Shown here piece after piece: positions 8,714 to 17,675 of a DNA stretch of 42,001 nt. A program made the position numbers and the translations under genes. Location of the stretch: NCBI GenBank assembly GCA_910588325.1, contig CAJUPP010000026.1, positions 1 through 42,001 on the forward strand. The letters run 5' to 3'. The first letter of the stretch is position 1. The number at the start of each line of letters is the position of its first letter. The DNA is from an uncultured Hungatella sp. (GTDB lineage Bacteria > Bacillota > Clostridia > Lachnospirales > Lachnospiraceae). The notes beneath the pieces were generated by a model. That model had not been told where the DNA came from, made no database searches, and saw only the letters and a program-made list of their open reading frames with translations.

Positions 8714-10102
8714 ATGAAGCTGTGGGGAGGCCGTTTTACAAAGGAAGAGAATCAACTGGTGCACAATTTCAATGAATCGCTGTCCTTTGACCAGAAGTTT
8801 TATCGTCAGGATATTGAGGGCAGCATGGCTCATGTGACGATGTTGGCAAAGCAGGGAATCGTGTCAGAAGAAGATAAGGAAGCGATCCTTATTGGGCTTA
8901 AGGGAATTTTGGAGGATATTCAGTCCGGAAAGTTGGAATTTACGAAAGAACATGAAGATATTCATTCTTTTGTTGAGGCGAATCTGATCAGCCGAATTGG
9001 AGAGGCGGGAAAACGGCTTCACACGGGACGCAGCAGGAACGACCAGGTGGCTCTGGACATGAAGCTGTACTGCCGTGATGAGATTAAGGAGATTGACAGA
9101 CTGACGAAAGCTCTTATGGAAGAACTGCTTAAAATTATGGAGGAGAATCTGGATACGTACATGCCTGGTTTTACCCATCTGCAGAAGGCTCAGCCGGTGA
9201 CCCTGGCTCACCATGTGGCTGCATATTTTGAGATGTTTAAGAGGGACAGGCAAAGGCTTCATGATGTTTATGAGAGGATGAATTACTGTCCTCTGGGATC
9301 CGGCGCACTGGCCGGAACCACCTATCCGCTGGATCGGGAGTACACGGCTAAGCTTCTGGGATTTTACGGACCTACCTTAAACAGTATGGATTCTGTGTCT
9401 GACAGGGATTATGTTATAGAACTGTTAAGCGCAATGTCTCTCATCGTCATGCACTTAAGCAGGTTCAGCGAGGAGATTATCATCTGGAACAGCAATGAAT
9501 ACCGATTTGTGGAGTTGGATGATGCATATAGTACCGGAAGCAGCATTATGCCTCAGAAGAAGAATCCGGATATTGCGGAACTGGTCCGCGCAAAGACTGG
9601 CCGTGTATATGGTGCCCTGATGTCCATGCTTACGGTTATGAAGGGAATTCCTTTGGCCTATGATAAGGACATTCAGGAGGATAAGGAGCTTACCTTTGAT
9701 GCCATTGACACGACAAAAGGATGCCTGGCGCTGTTTACAGGCATGATTTCCACCATGACCTTCCGAAAGGACGTGATGGAAGCAAGCGCAAAAAAAGGCT
9801 TCACCAATGCCACGGATGCGGCGGATTATCTGGTGAAGCATGGAGTGGCATTTCGGGATGCTCACGGCATCATAGGGCAGCTTGTCTTATATTGTATTGA
9901 AAAGAATAAGGCACTGGATGATATGACATTGGATGAATTTAAGGCTGTCAGTCCGGTGTTTGAAGAGGATATCTATGAGGCCATCAGCCTGAAAACCTGC
10001 GTGGAAAAACGTGCAGTCATAGGAGCTCCGGGGAGAACAGCCATGGAGCAGGCTTTAACGCTTTTCCACCAGCAGCTGGATGGGCAGAGAACGCTTAAAT
10101 GA
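8714..10102 (+). CDS. argH: Argininosuccinate lyase
   Basis: A cytoplasmic enzyme that splits argininosuccinate into arginine and fumarate, the last step of arginine biosynthesis. The 462 residues match the family length. The fumarase/aspartase superfamily signature GSSIMPQKKNP lies at 275-285, including the catalytic serine at 277, with THLQ at 154-157 and the N-terminal GGRF and TGRSRNDQ substrate segments. The start codon follows GGAGG by about eight bases. It is 45 bases after the YfhO-like gene and not beside argG, so argG must lie elsewhere. It converges with the AraC-type regulator gene, and no clear terminator separates them. Confidence 0.96.
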   Translation: MKLWGGRFTKEENQLVHNFNESLSFDQKFYRQDIEGSMAHVTMLAKQGIVSEEDKEAILIGLKGILEDIQSGKLEFTKEHEDIHSFVEANLISRIGEAGKRLHTGRSRNDQVALDMKLYCRDEIKEIDRLTKALMEELLKIMEENLDTYMPGFTHLQKAQPVTLAHHVAAYFEMFKRDRQRLHDVYERMNYCPLGSGALAGTTYPLDREYTAKLLGFYGPTLNSMDSVSDRDYVIELLSAMSLIVMHLSRFSEEIIIWNSNEYRFVELDDAYSTGSSIMPQKKNPDIAELVRAKTGRVYGALMSMLTVMKGIPLAYDKDIQEDKELTFDAIDTTKGCLALFTGMISTMTFRKDVMEASAKKGFTNATDAADYLVKHGVAFRDAHGIIGQLVLYCIEKNKALDDMTLDEFKAVSPVFEEDIYEAISLKTCVEKRAVIGAPGRTAMEQALTLFHQQLDGQRTLK

Positions 10103-10160
10103 TCGGTAGGAGAAGCGTTCTTCCTTTCTGGGTGATATTGTCATCAGGCGGCATGGCCGT

Positions 10161-11048
10161 TTAGTGAGGATTCTCCTGGGCGGGGGGGTTGTTTGGAGTC
10201 GAATCATCCCTCTGGTTCGTCGGCAGGCCTTTCAGATATTTTCCGGGAGAGCTGCCGACAAATTTTGTAAAAACTTTTATAAAATGGGCGTAATTCTGAA
10301 AGCCGCATTCAAAACAGGCGGTGGTGATGGATGCGCCCTGTTTTAATAGAACCTGGGCATGCTGAATCCGGCGGAGGATTACGTAGTTCCAAAGAGAAAT
10401 CCCCATAAATTCTTTAAAAACATGGCACAGACGGGAACGGCTGATGTTTAAGTGATCAGCAATGCTTTGAATGGATATATTATTGGAAAACTTAACATTG
10501 ATATAGGAAATGGCATCCTGTACGATTTTGGGAAGTATGTCATTGGGTTCCAAATCGTTCTGCTGCTGAGCGGAATTAGCCAGAAGCAGGAGAATCGACA
10601 GGTTGGACTTAAGCCATACGTCACAGCCGAAAATAGTTTCATTAATGGCCCGTATAGAGGTGTCTACGCAGCGTTCGAACAGTTGAATCTGCTCTTGATT
10701 CAGATGGGCCGGCGAGGAGGAAGATGCAAAGAAACAGGCAAGCAGATCCGTCTGGCTGGTAGAGAGACCAGAGATGAAATTTTCATTGATGTGAACAGGA
10801 AGCCTTTCGTACGGGGAGGCGTCATGGACAAAATATCCATGGATATCATTGGGCCGTACAAAGGTAAGATCACCTGGTTTTAAGTGGTAGGACGTATCAT
10901 TGATAAAATAATCTACGTTCCCGCTTTTAAACAGCATGATCTCATAGGCGTTGGGATGCACGTGAAGCGTACGTTCTAAGCGCCCGCGGGAGGTTCTGTG
11001 AGAGAGAAGATATTGATAAATATATTCGGTAGGAATCTGATTTGTCAT
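10161..11048 (-). CDS. AraC-family transcriptional regulator
   Basis: A 295-residue regulator with an N-terminal cupin-like sensor domain (about residues 20-140, containing HVHPNAYEIMLF and the LKPGDLTFVRP strand pair) and a C-terminal double helix-turn-helix AraC/XylS domain (about 185-285). The latter shows SIADHLNISRSRLCHVFKEF and the second-helix region FQNYAHFIKVFTKF followed by GSSPGKY. Such cupin-AraC proteins usually sense a sugar. It is divergent from the DUF2264/ABC/GH2 operon across a 339-base control region, which makes it the probable local activator of that operon. A weak AAGGAT ribosome site precedes the ATG at 11048. Confidence 0.9.
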   Translation of the reverse strand: MTNQIPTEYIYQYLLSHRTSRGRLERTLHVHPNAYEIMLFKSGNVDYFINDTSYHLKPGDLTFVRPNDIHGYFVHDASPYERLPVHINENFISGLSTSQTDLLACFFASSSSPAHLNQEQIQLFERCVDTSIRAINETIFGCDVWLKSNLSILLLLANSAQQQNDLEPNDILPKIVQDAISYINVKFSNNISIQSIADHLNISRSRLCHVFKEFMGISLWNYVILRRIQHAQVLLKQGASITTACFECGFQNYAHFIKVFTKFVGSSPGKYLKGLPTNQRDDSTPNNPPAQENPH

Positions 11049-11387
11049 TAAAATCCTGTATCCTTTCTAAAATAACTGTGCAATTCGTCTAAAAAAATCC
11101 CATTAAATTTTCAAAAAAATAAAGGTTATGAACAAATAAAACAGCATGATATGACATAAATGTAGCACAATTCCTCATATTTGGAGAAAAAAAGTATGGT
11201 AAAATAGACACATTCATAGCGAACTGAATTTTTGGAAAATCAGACATTAGGAAATGTCTATATTATCTAATAATAAATCAAATATCCGCTGAGAACAAGG
11301 TAAAATTGCTTTTTATTTTATTCTGTTGAAATCATAATCGGCTGCAGCGGCTGGTTAGAATTGGTTATGCGGAGAGGAGAATATTTT
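11049..11387. promoter_or_regulatory. Divergent control region of the AraC gene and the sugar operon
   Basis: This 339-base A+T-rich gap separates the regulator from its probable target operon. It contains a perfect inverted repeat, AGACATT (11242-11248) and AATGTCT (11253-11259) around AGGA, a good operator candidate. An extended -10 (TGGTAAAAT, 11197-11205) faces the operon but lacks a good -35. I could not fix the operon start site or find a convincing cre box. Which element the AraC protein binds is an inference from position only. Confidence 0.5.
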
Positions 11388-13256
11388 ATGGAAGTGTCAT
11401 TGAAGACCAGAGATGATGCAGTTCATTTATTTCTTGATATCATAAGACCTTTAAAACCTCTTTACAGTCCGGGGCACGCATTTCTGCATGTAGGTGACGC
11501 GGGAGTACATTATGGGGAAAAGTCAGCCAGGATGGAAGGATTTGCCAGAGTAATGTGGGGATTAGGTCCTCTCTGGTCGGCGGATAATTCCAAACTTCCT
11601 GTAGAAACTCAGAAGGAGATTTCCGACTGGCTGGAGTGGTACAGAGACGGAATCATCCACGGAACGACACCGGAGGATGAGGAGTACTGGGGCGATATGT
11701 TTGATTTCGACCAGAAGATGGTAGAGGCACCGGCAGTGGCCTTTTCCATGCTTTTGAATTCAAAGGCTTTGTGGGAGGATTTGACCGAGAAGCAAAAGAG
11801 GAATTTGTACGGCTGGCTGAATCAGATCAATCAGTATGATATGCCTAAGAATAACTGGCGTTATTTCCGAATTCTGACCAATGTGGCGTTTCGACTTCTG
11901 GGGCTTAGCTGGTCTAAGGAGAATACGGAAGAAGATTTTGAGATTGTGGAGCAGTGTTACATAGGCGACGGATGGTATTGCGACGGAAGTTTGGGACAGG
12001 TTGATTATTATGTGGCCTTTGCCATTCATTTTTATGGATTGGTTTACAGCAGGCTGATGGAAGAAGAGGAACCAGAGCGGTGTCAGGTGTTTAAAGACCG
12101 TAGCGCTCAGTTTTTTCATGATTTTGTATATTGGTTTGCCAATGACGGCGTGGAGCTGCCTTTTGGAAGAAGCCTTACTTATCGATATGCGCACTGCGGG
12201 CCCTTTGTGGGTATGGCTTATGCGGGGCTGGACTTGGATTATGGAGTGCTTAAGAATCTGGTGCTTCGGAATCTGGAATCCTGGGTGAGAAGACCGATTT
12301 TCGATAATTTGGGAGCGCTGACTATAGGATATGGCTATCCCAATATTGCCATGAGTGAGAATTACAACAGCTGCGGGTCTCCGTACTGGAGCAACAAGGC
12401 GTTTGTGATGCTGGGGCTGAATGATGACCATCCTTTCTGGACGGCAGAGCCTAAGGAGTATCCTTATGAGCCGAAGAAGTATTTAAAACATCCTCATATG
12501 GTTATTACTCATGATGAGAACAATCATCTTCTGGCGTATGTTACCGGACAACATTGCAGAGGAGACCACGGACAAAGCGCTGCAAAGTATGAAAAGTTTG
12601 TATATTCCAATCAGTTTGGTTTCAGTATTTCCAAGGGGGATTCCCTGGAAAGCGGAGCATTTGACAGTACGCTGGCATTCTCACGCAAAGGGGAAGACCG
12701 CTACTGTATGCGCTATGGAATAATGGATTTCCATGCAGATGAGAAGAGCCTTACGACGGTTTACAGCCCCTTAAACGGGGTGGAGGTGACAAGTACGGTG
12801 GTACCTTGCTCTCCGTGGCATGTAAGGGTTCATCAGATTAAGAACCAGGAGGCCATCGAGATTGCTGACGGCGGATTTGCACTTCCTCAGGAGCAGTGCT
12901 TTCATGTGATGCCGGGAAAGGCCACAGGCCGTTTTGAGGCGAAAGATATTCATAAGACAAAAACAGGTGTTTTTGCAGGCTTTCCATGGGGGTGCAGCGG
13001 TATTGTCAGCGAGACAGGAGAAAGGGCGGAACTTGAGATCCCCTTTGCAAACACCAACCTGTTTTATAATCTGACGGTGATTCCCATGGTGAAGGCGGAG
13101 TTGGAGCCGGGAACCCACCTGGTCGTCACCAGCGTAGCCGGTGATTTTTATAAGGATTGGGAATCACTTCTGGCAGATAAGCCGGCGGTAGAGATTGGGG
13201 AGACGGAAGTGACTGTTACTTACAAAGGTGAGACAGTGAAGGTGGACATTGGATAG
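11388..13256 (+). CDS. DUF2264 family protein, probable glycosidase (GH154-type)
   Basis: A 622-residue cytoplasmic protein (no signal peptide) with the DUF2264 (PF10022) organisation: an N-terminal (alpha/alpha)-barrel-like region of about 360 residues, rich in aromatic motifs such as GGYFNYS-like WYCDGSLGQVDYY and FGRSLTYRYA, then a C-terminal beta-sandwich-like region. To my knowledge DUF2264 proteins were taken into CAZy as GH154, whose characterised activity is beta-glucuronidase, and the fold recalls unsaturated glucuronyl hydrolases. The ATG at 11388 is chosen because GGAGAGGAG lies just upstream; an alternative start nine codons earlier has no ribosome site. It is the first gene of the operon and probably trims the imported oligosaccharide together with the GH2 enzyme. 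Exact activity is unproven. Confidence 0.8.
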   Translation: MEVSLKTRDDAVHLFLDIIRPLKPLYSPGHAFLHVGDAGVHYGEKSARMEGFARVMWGLGPLWSADNSKLPVETQKEISDWLEWYRDGIIHGTTPEDEEYWGDMFDFDQKMVEAPAVAFSMLLNSKALWEDLTEKQKRNLYGWLNQINQYDMPKNNWRYFRILTNVAFRLLGLSWSKENTEEDFEIVEQCYIGDGWYCDGSLGQVDYYVAFAIHFYGLVYSRLMEEEEPERCQVFKDRSAQFFHDFVYWFANDGVELPFGRSLTYRYAHCGPFVGMAYAGLDLDYGVLKNLVLRNLESWVRRPIFDNLGALTIGYGYPNIAMSENYNSCGSPYWSNKAFVMLGLNDDHPFWTAEPKEYPYEPKKYLKHPHMVITHDENNHLLAYVTGQHCRGDHGQSAAKYEKFVYSNQFGFSISKGDSLESGAFDSTLAFSRKGEDRYCMRYGIMDFHADEKSLTTVYSPLNGVEVTSTVVPCSPWHVRVHQIKNQEAIEIADGGFALPQEQCFHVMPGKATGRFEAKDIHKTKTGVFAGFPWGCSGIVSETGERAELEIPFANTNLFYNLTVIPMVKAELEPGTHLVVTSVAGDFYKDWESLLADKPAVEIGETEVTVTYKGETVKVDIG

Positions 13257-13380
13257 CCGGCGGGCGATGGAATTTATTATTCTGTCGAGGCTCTGATGAA
13301 ATTATCAGGTCATGGGCTGTTTATTTGGTGATATTAAATTTAATTTAATATAAAAATGCAAGGAAAGAGAGGAAAAAGTA

Positions 13381-14742
13381 ATGAAAAAAAGAAGATTAGC
13401 AGCAGGATTTATGGCAGCTGCCATGGTAATCGGCACATTAGCAGGATGCGGCGGCGGAAGCAGCAGTGGTGGTAGCAGCAGCGGCGATTCCACGACAGCG
13501 GCACCGGCTGAGACCACGACAGCAGCACCAGTACAGGCAGAGGTAAAAGAGGCGACCGGCGAGGATGTAACGCTTAAGGTTGCACTGTGGGATTATTCCA
13601 ATACAGAGTATTATAAGACAATGATCAACGCATTCCAGGAGAAGTATCCGAATATTACGGTTGAGGTTGTTGAGTTTACAGCTGACGAGTATGATAACGT
13701 TGTTGTTACTCAGCTCAGTGGTAAGCAGGACTTTGACGTTGTATTTACAAAGGGAACCCCGGCCCTGTCCGCATTGATTAAACAGGGACATATCTATGCA
13801 CTGGATGATCTGCTTGCAGCTGACCCTGATTTTGACCCGGAAAAGTATTCCGGATTGGTTGATCAGCTGAGTCTGGACGGACATACCTATGCGCTTCCGT
13901 TCCGTTATGACAACAACCTGATCTTCTACAACAAAGATCTGTTTGACGCAGCAGGCGTTCCTTATCCGGAAGATGGTATGACTATGGCAGAGTATCATGA
14001 GCTGGCTTCCAAGATGACAAGCGGAGAAGGAAACGATAAGGTATATGGTACACATGTACATACCTGGCCGTCCAACGTATATCAGTATCCCAACAGAACC
14101 GAGAAATTCGTTTTCTGCGATCCGACTACCTATGAGAGCCTGATTCCATATTACAATGAGATCATTGCTATGCAGGATGAAGGAGTGGTGCAGGATTACG
14201 GCGCATTGAAATCATCCAACATCCACTACAGTGGTGTGTTCTACAATCAGCAGGTTGCTATGCTGCAGATTGGTACCTGGTATATCAACATGCTTTGCGA
14301 GAATGTAAAAGACTTTAACTGGGGCGTATGTGCAATGCCTAACGATGACGGCATGGCAAATGAGAACTCCATCGGTGGTGTAACACCTGTTTCCATCGGT
14401 GCATATGCAAAACATCCGGCAGAGGCATGGCAGTTTATCTCCTATGTCTGCGGCGAAGAGTCCGCAAAGGTTCTTGCATCCTGCGGTATTGTCCCAGGAT
14501 ACAGCTCTGAGGCTGTAGGCGAAATCTTTGACGGTCTGCATGATACTTATCCAAATGCACCGGAAGGATTATCCAAATATCTTTCCTGTGAGAAGAACGT
14601 AATGGAGCAGCCAATGCATGCACAAAACAAAGAGATTGATACAATTATGCAGGAACAGCACAGTGCAATCATGACCAAGAGCGTAAGTGTTGAGGAAGGT
14701 GTTCAGCAGCTGATTGACAGAGTAAACGAGATTCTTGAGTAA
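13381..14742 (+). CDS. CUT1 ABC transporter sugar-binding lipoprotein
   Basis: A 453-residue extracellular solute-binding protein of family 1. It has a lipoprotein signal peptide with lipobox LAGC (Cys23), a Gly/Ser/Thr/Ala-rich linker to about residue 55, and then the two-lobe binding fold starting at LKVALWDYSN. Motifs such as YALPFRYDNNLIFYNKDLFD and the later GGVTPVSIGAYAKHPAEAW are typical of maltose/oligosaccharide-binding members. It would be anchored to the outer face of the membrane and deliver sugar to the two permeases downstream. The ribosome site is GGAAAGAGAGG. It lies 124 bases after the DUF2264 gene and before a stable hairpin, an arrangement often seen where binding-protein mRNA is kept at higher level. 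Confidence 0.93.
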   Translation: MKKRRLAAGFMAAAMVIGTLAGCGGGSSSGGSSSGDSTTAAPAETTTAAPVQAEVKEATGEDVTLKVALWDYSNTEYYKTMINAFQEKYPNITVEVVEFTADEYDNVVVTQLSGKQDFDVVFTKGTPALSALIKQGHIYALDDLLAADPDFDPEKYSGLVDQLSLDGHTYALPFRYDNNLIFYNKDLFDAAGVPYPEDGMTMAEYHELASKMTSGEGNDKVYGTHVHTWPSNVYQYPNRTEKFVFCDPTTYESLIPYYNEIIAMQDEGVVQDYGALKSSNIHYSGVFYNQQVAMLQIGTWYINMLCENVKDFNWGVCAMPNDDGMANENSIGGVTPVSIGAYAKHPAEAWQFISYVCGEESAKVLASCGIVPGYSSEAVGEIFDGLHDTYPNAPEGLSKYLSCEKNVMEQPMHAQNKEIDTIMQEQHSAIMTKSVSVEEGVQQLIDRVNEILE

Positions 14743-14776
14743 TTGAATGGAAGTTGAATATGAAGTGAAATAGTGG

Positions 14777-14810
14777 TCGCCCGGAGGTTTTTGAAGCTGC
14801 CTCCGGGCGA
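14777..14810 (+). terminator. Intra-operon stable stem-loop after the binding-protein gene
   Basis: A perfect 11-base-pair G+C-rich stem (14777-14787 with 14800-14810) with a 12-base loop sits between the binding-protein and first permease genes. No T-run follows, so full termination is unlikely. It probably protects the 3' end of the upstream message or causes partial termination, giving excess binding protein over permease. The function is inferred. Confidence 0.6.
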
Positions 14811-14840
14811 TTGTGATTCTGGGAAGGAGGATATTGTTCT

Positions 14841-15761
14841 ATGGGTAAGGCAAACAATACAGAGAAAACGGTTAGTAAAAACGCTTTGAAAAGAAGGAAA
14901 ACACTGGTTGCCTATTCTTTTATACTGCCGAATTTAATTGGATTCTTCGTTTTTACGTTTGTACCGATTGTATGTTCGTTGCTGCTTAGCTTTTGTGAGT
15001 GGGATTCCGGTAATCCTATCAAATTTGTGGGGCTTGAAAACTTTATCTACATGTTCAGCAGAGATGGCAGCTTCTGGATTTCTCTTAAGAACACACTCTA
15101 TTATACAATAGTAACGGTTCCGGTTACTATGGCATTATCTTTGTTTTTGGCGATTTTAATGAATAAGCCGTTAAAGGGACGTGTATTTTTCCGTTCCGTA
15201 TTGTTTTTCCCGTATGTAGCATCCCTGGTTGCAATTGCGGTTGTGTGGATGGCTTTGTTTAATCCGGACAGAGGTCCCATCAATGGCTTGTTGATGGCAA
15301 TCGGTATTTCTAATCCGCCAAGATGGGCAGCTTCCACCACATGGGCAATGCCTACGATCATTGGTTTGACCGTCTGGAAGGGCATGGGATATTACATGAT
15401 TGTTTATCTGGCAGCGCTGCAGGGCGTTTCCAGAGATTTATATGAGGCGGCGTCTCTGGACGGAGCCAATAAGTGGCAGCAGTTTATGAATATTACCTGG
15501 CCATGTGTAACACCCACTACTTTCTATATTCTGGTACTCTTAATGGTATCTACATTTAAGTCTTATGATACCATGTATATTACGACTCAAGGCGGACCTG
15601 GAGAGGCTACCAAGGTTCTGGCCTACCATATTTACAACAGCGCGTTTGTCAGTTCCAAATTTGGTTACGCAAGTGCACTTGCGATGATCTTGCTCTTGAT
15701 TATTGTGGCGGTTACATTGGTGCAGTTTAAATTTGAAAAGAGGTTTACAAGTTATCTGTAA
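14841..15761 (+). CDS. CUT1 sugar ABC transporter permease (MalF/UgpA type)
   Basis: A 306-residue inner-membrane permease with six predicted helices. The cytoplasmic EAA loop, which docks the ATPase, is visible around residues 197-215 (YEAASLDGANKWQQF). The N-terminal helix LVAYSFILPNLIGFFVFTFVP is characteristic of the MalF/UgpA class. The start codon has GGAGG upstream. It forms a heterodimer with the next gene product, whose start lies 14 bases after the stop. No ATP-binding subunit is encoded nearby, which is common for CUT1 systems that share an MsmK/UgpC-type ATPase. Confidence 0.93.
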   Translation: MGKANNTEKTVSKNALKRRKTLVAYSFILPNLIGFFVFTFVPIVCSLLLSFCEWDSGNPIKFVGLENFIYMFSRDGSFWISLKNTLYYTIVTVPVTMALSLFLAILMNKPLKGRVFFRSVLFFPYVASLVAIAVVWMALFNPDRGPINGLLMAIGISNPPRWAASTTWAMPTIIGLTVWKGMGYYMIVYLAALQGVSRDLYEAASLDGANKWQQFMNITWPCVTPTTFYILVLLMVSTFKSYDTMYITTQGGPGEATKVLAYHIYNSAFVSSKFGYASALAMILLLIIVAVTLVQFKFEKRFTSYL

Positions 15762-15775
15762 AGGAGGGCTAAGTC

Positions 15776-16615
15776 ATGGCAGGTAGTAAAAAGAATACAG
15801 AAACATTGAAAATGGTGCTGATCTATGCGGCATTGATTCTTATGGCAGTCATCATGCTGGTTCCCTTTGCATGGATGATTTCAGCATCTTTGAAATTGGA
15901 AAAAGACGTGTTTTCGTTCCCGATTGTCTGGATCCCAAAGGATCCGCAGTGGAGTAACTATCAGGAAATCTGGAAAAAGGTTCCCTTGATGACCGGTTTT
16001 GCAAATACATTCAAGCTGACCATTGCGACTACGGTTCTTCAGCTTGTAACCTCCAGTTTCGCGGCTTATGCGTTTGCTAAACTGGAGTTTAAAGGCAGAG
16101 ATACGATTTTTATGCTGTATGTAATGACGATTTCTATTCCGTGGCAGGTATATATGGTTCCTCAGTTTAAAATGATGACTATGTTTGGCCTGACAGACAG
16201 CCACTTGGGAATTATTCTGATGCATGCGTTTACGGCAACAGGTGTGTTCCTGATGAGACAGTTCTTTATGGGAATCCCCACAGAGCTTCTGGAGGCAGCC
16301 AGAATCGACGGCTTAAGCGAGTACGGAATCTGGGCAAGACTGATGCTTCCGCTGTCCAAGCCGGCGATTGCCACTCTGTGCATCACATCCTTTACCTTTG
16401 AGTGGAACGACTTCATGGGACCATTGATTTACTTATCTACATCCAGCAAGAAGACTGTACAGCTGATGTTACGTATGTTCAATACTCAGTATTCCTCAAA
16501 CTATGCACAGATTATGGCGGCGGCAACGGTTGCGTTGATTCCAGTATTGATTCTCTTCGCATTCCTGCAGAGATATTTTGTAGAAGGTGTTGCATCTTCG
16601 GGTATTAAGGGTTAA
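15776..16615 (+). CDS. CUT1 sugar ABC transporter permease (MalG/UgpE type)
   Basis: A 279-residue second permease subunit with six predicted helices and the class-typical opening MLVPFAWMISASLK. The EAA loop LLEAARIDGLSEYGIWARLMLP is present from about residue 170. It ends in LQRYFVEGVASSGIKG, the normal MalG-class C-terminus. The ribosome site AAGGAGG precedes the ATG. It partners with the upstream permease and the lipoprotein. The TIM-barrel gene starts 76 bases later and is likely cotranscribed. Confidence 0.93.
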   Translation: MAGSKKNTETLKMVLIYAALILMAVIMLVPFAWMISASLKLEKDVFSFPIVWIPKDPQWSNYQEIWKKVPLMTGFANTFKLTIATTVLQLVTSSFAAYAFAKLEFKGRDTIFMLYVMTISIPWQVYMVPQFKMMTMFGLTDSHLGIILMHAFTATGVFLMRQFFMGIPTELLEAARIDGLSEYGIWARLMLPLSKPAIATLCITSFTFEWNDFMGPLIYLSTSSKKTVQLMLRMFNTQYSSNYAQIMAAATVALIPVLILFAFLQRYFVEGVASSGIKG

Positions 16616-16691
16616 AATAGTAAAAGATATAAAAGGGTATCGGGTCATGCACAGAAAGATTATAGGAATCTGTGTGCAGAATGGAGGAACA

Positions 16692-17555
16692 ATGAAATAT
16701 TCATTATTTACGGTAAGTGTTCCGGAGATGAATCTGGAACAGGTTTTGGAGAAGTTAAAAGAGAATGGTTATGACGGTGTGGACTGGCGTGTGACAGCGA
16801 TTCCGACAGATCCGGAGATCCTGGCTGAGAAGCCGTCCTACTGGAGGAATAATCTGTGTACCATTGATATTGACAAGGTGGAGGAGCAGGCAGAAGAGAT
16901 TCGTGCTCTGACAGCCAGATATGGCCTGGAGATCAATGCCCTTGCCACTTACTTGGATTGCTCTACGGATCCGGCTAAGATTGAGAGCTGTATGATTGCA
17001 GCGAAAAAGATGGGATGCAGCAGAATTCGTGTCAACGCGCTGAGGTATGACAAGGAAAAGGGATACACCCAGTTGTTTGCAGAGGCAGTTGCAGGATTTA
17101 AGAAGGTAGAAGAGCTGGCAAAGAAGCATGGGGTGAAGGCTGATTTTGAGATGCATCATGGGACGATTACAGCAGCAGCCAGTTCTGCCCGCCGTCTGGC
17201 TTCTTACTTTGATCCTGAGTATATCGGCGTGATCTACGACACAGGGAACATTATCTATGAGGGATTTGAAGAGTATCAGATGGCTCTTGAGGTTTTGGGG
17301 CCCTATCTGGACCTGGTTCATGTAAAGAATGCCATGTGGGTGAAAAAGGAAGTTGACGGAAAAGAGAAATATGCGGCAGACTGGGCGCCGTTCACAGACG
17401 GACATGCAGATTTTGAAAGATGCTTCAAGGCTCTTAAGGCTGTCGGATACGATGGATATGTAACATTTGAAGATTTCTCTTCTGTAGAGACTTCCGAAGA
17501 GAAGATTAAAAATGACCTTTCCTTTATTAAAAAGATTGTAGATTCAATAGAGTAG
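16692..17555 (+). CDS. Xylose isomerase-like TIM-barrel sugar isomerase/epimerase
   Basis: A 287-residue protein of the AP-endonuclease-2/xylose-isomerase-like TIM-barrel superfamily. A divalent metal centre appears intact: Glu in DFEMHHG, Asp in IYDTGN, His in LVHVKN and Glu in VTFEDFSS occupy the usual four ligand positions. Family members isomerise or epimerise free or phosphorylated sugars in the cytoplasm. The ATG at 16692 is preached by GGAGG; longer upstream starts overlap the permease gene and are unlikely. Its place between a sugar importer and a GH2 glycosidase suggests conversion of the released sugar, perhaps a uronate. C-glycoside-cleaving enzymes share this fold, but their small partner subunit is absent here. 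The specific reaction is unknown. Confidence 0.82.
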   Translation: MKYSLFTVSVPEMNLEQVLEKLKENGYDGVDWRVTAIPTDPEILAEKPSYWRNNLCTIDIDKVEEQAEEIRALTARYGLEINALATYLDCSTDPAKIESCMIAAKKMGCSRIRVNALRYDKEKGYTQLFAEAVAGFKKVEELAKKHGVKADFEMHHGTITAAASSARRLASYFDPEYIGVIYDTGNIIYEGFEEYQMALEVLGPYLDLVHVKNAMWVKKEVDGKEKYAADWAPFTDGHADFERCFKALKAVGYDGYVTFEDFSSVETSEEKIKNDLSFIKKIVDSIE

Positions 17556-17564
17556 CATGACAGG

Positions 17565-17603
17565 AAGATTGATGTAGTTGGTTTGTGTAATTACATCAAT
17601 CTT
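17565..17603 (+). terminator. Hairpin after the TIM-barrel gene
   Basis: A perfect 12-base-pair A+T-rich inverted repeat (17565-17576 with 17592-17603) begins ten bases after the stop codon. Only a short T-rich stretch follows, so it may be a partial terminator or mRNA stabiliser that lowers expression of the downstream GH2 gene. Confidence 0.55.
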
Positions 17604-17675
17604 TCTATGTAAAATAGAAAAATTGAAACTGTAAATACGGAACAGTTGCGAAAATGAAGAATAGTGGAGGAAACT

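Noticed and set aside
8640..8714. Frameshift or truncation at the end of the YfhO-like gene
   Set aside because: The protein ends right after its last helix, but no continuation with family similarity appears in the other frames, so it is taken as the natural end.
16692..17555. C-glycoside deglycosidase catalytic subunit
   Set aside because: The fold is shared, but the small partner subunit and oxidoreductase that accompany these enzymes are absent. Sugar isomerase/epimerase is the safer call.
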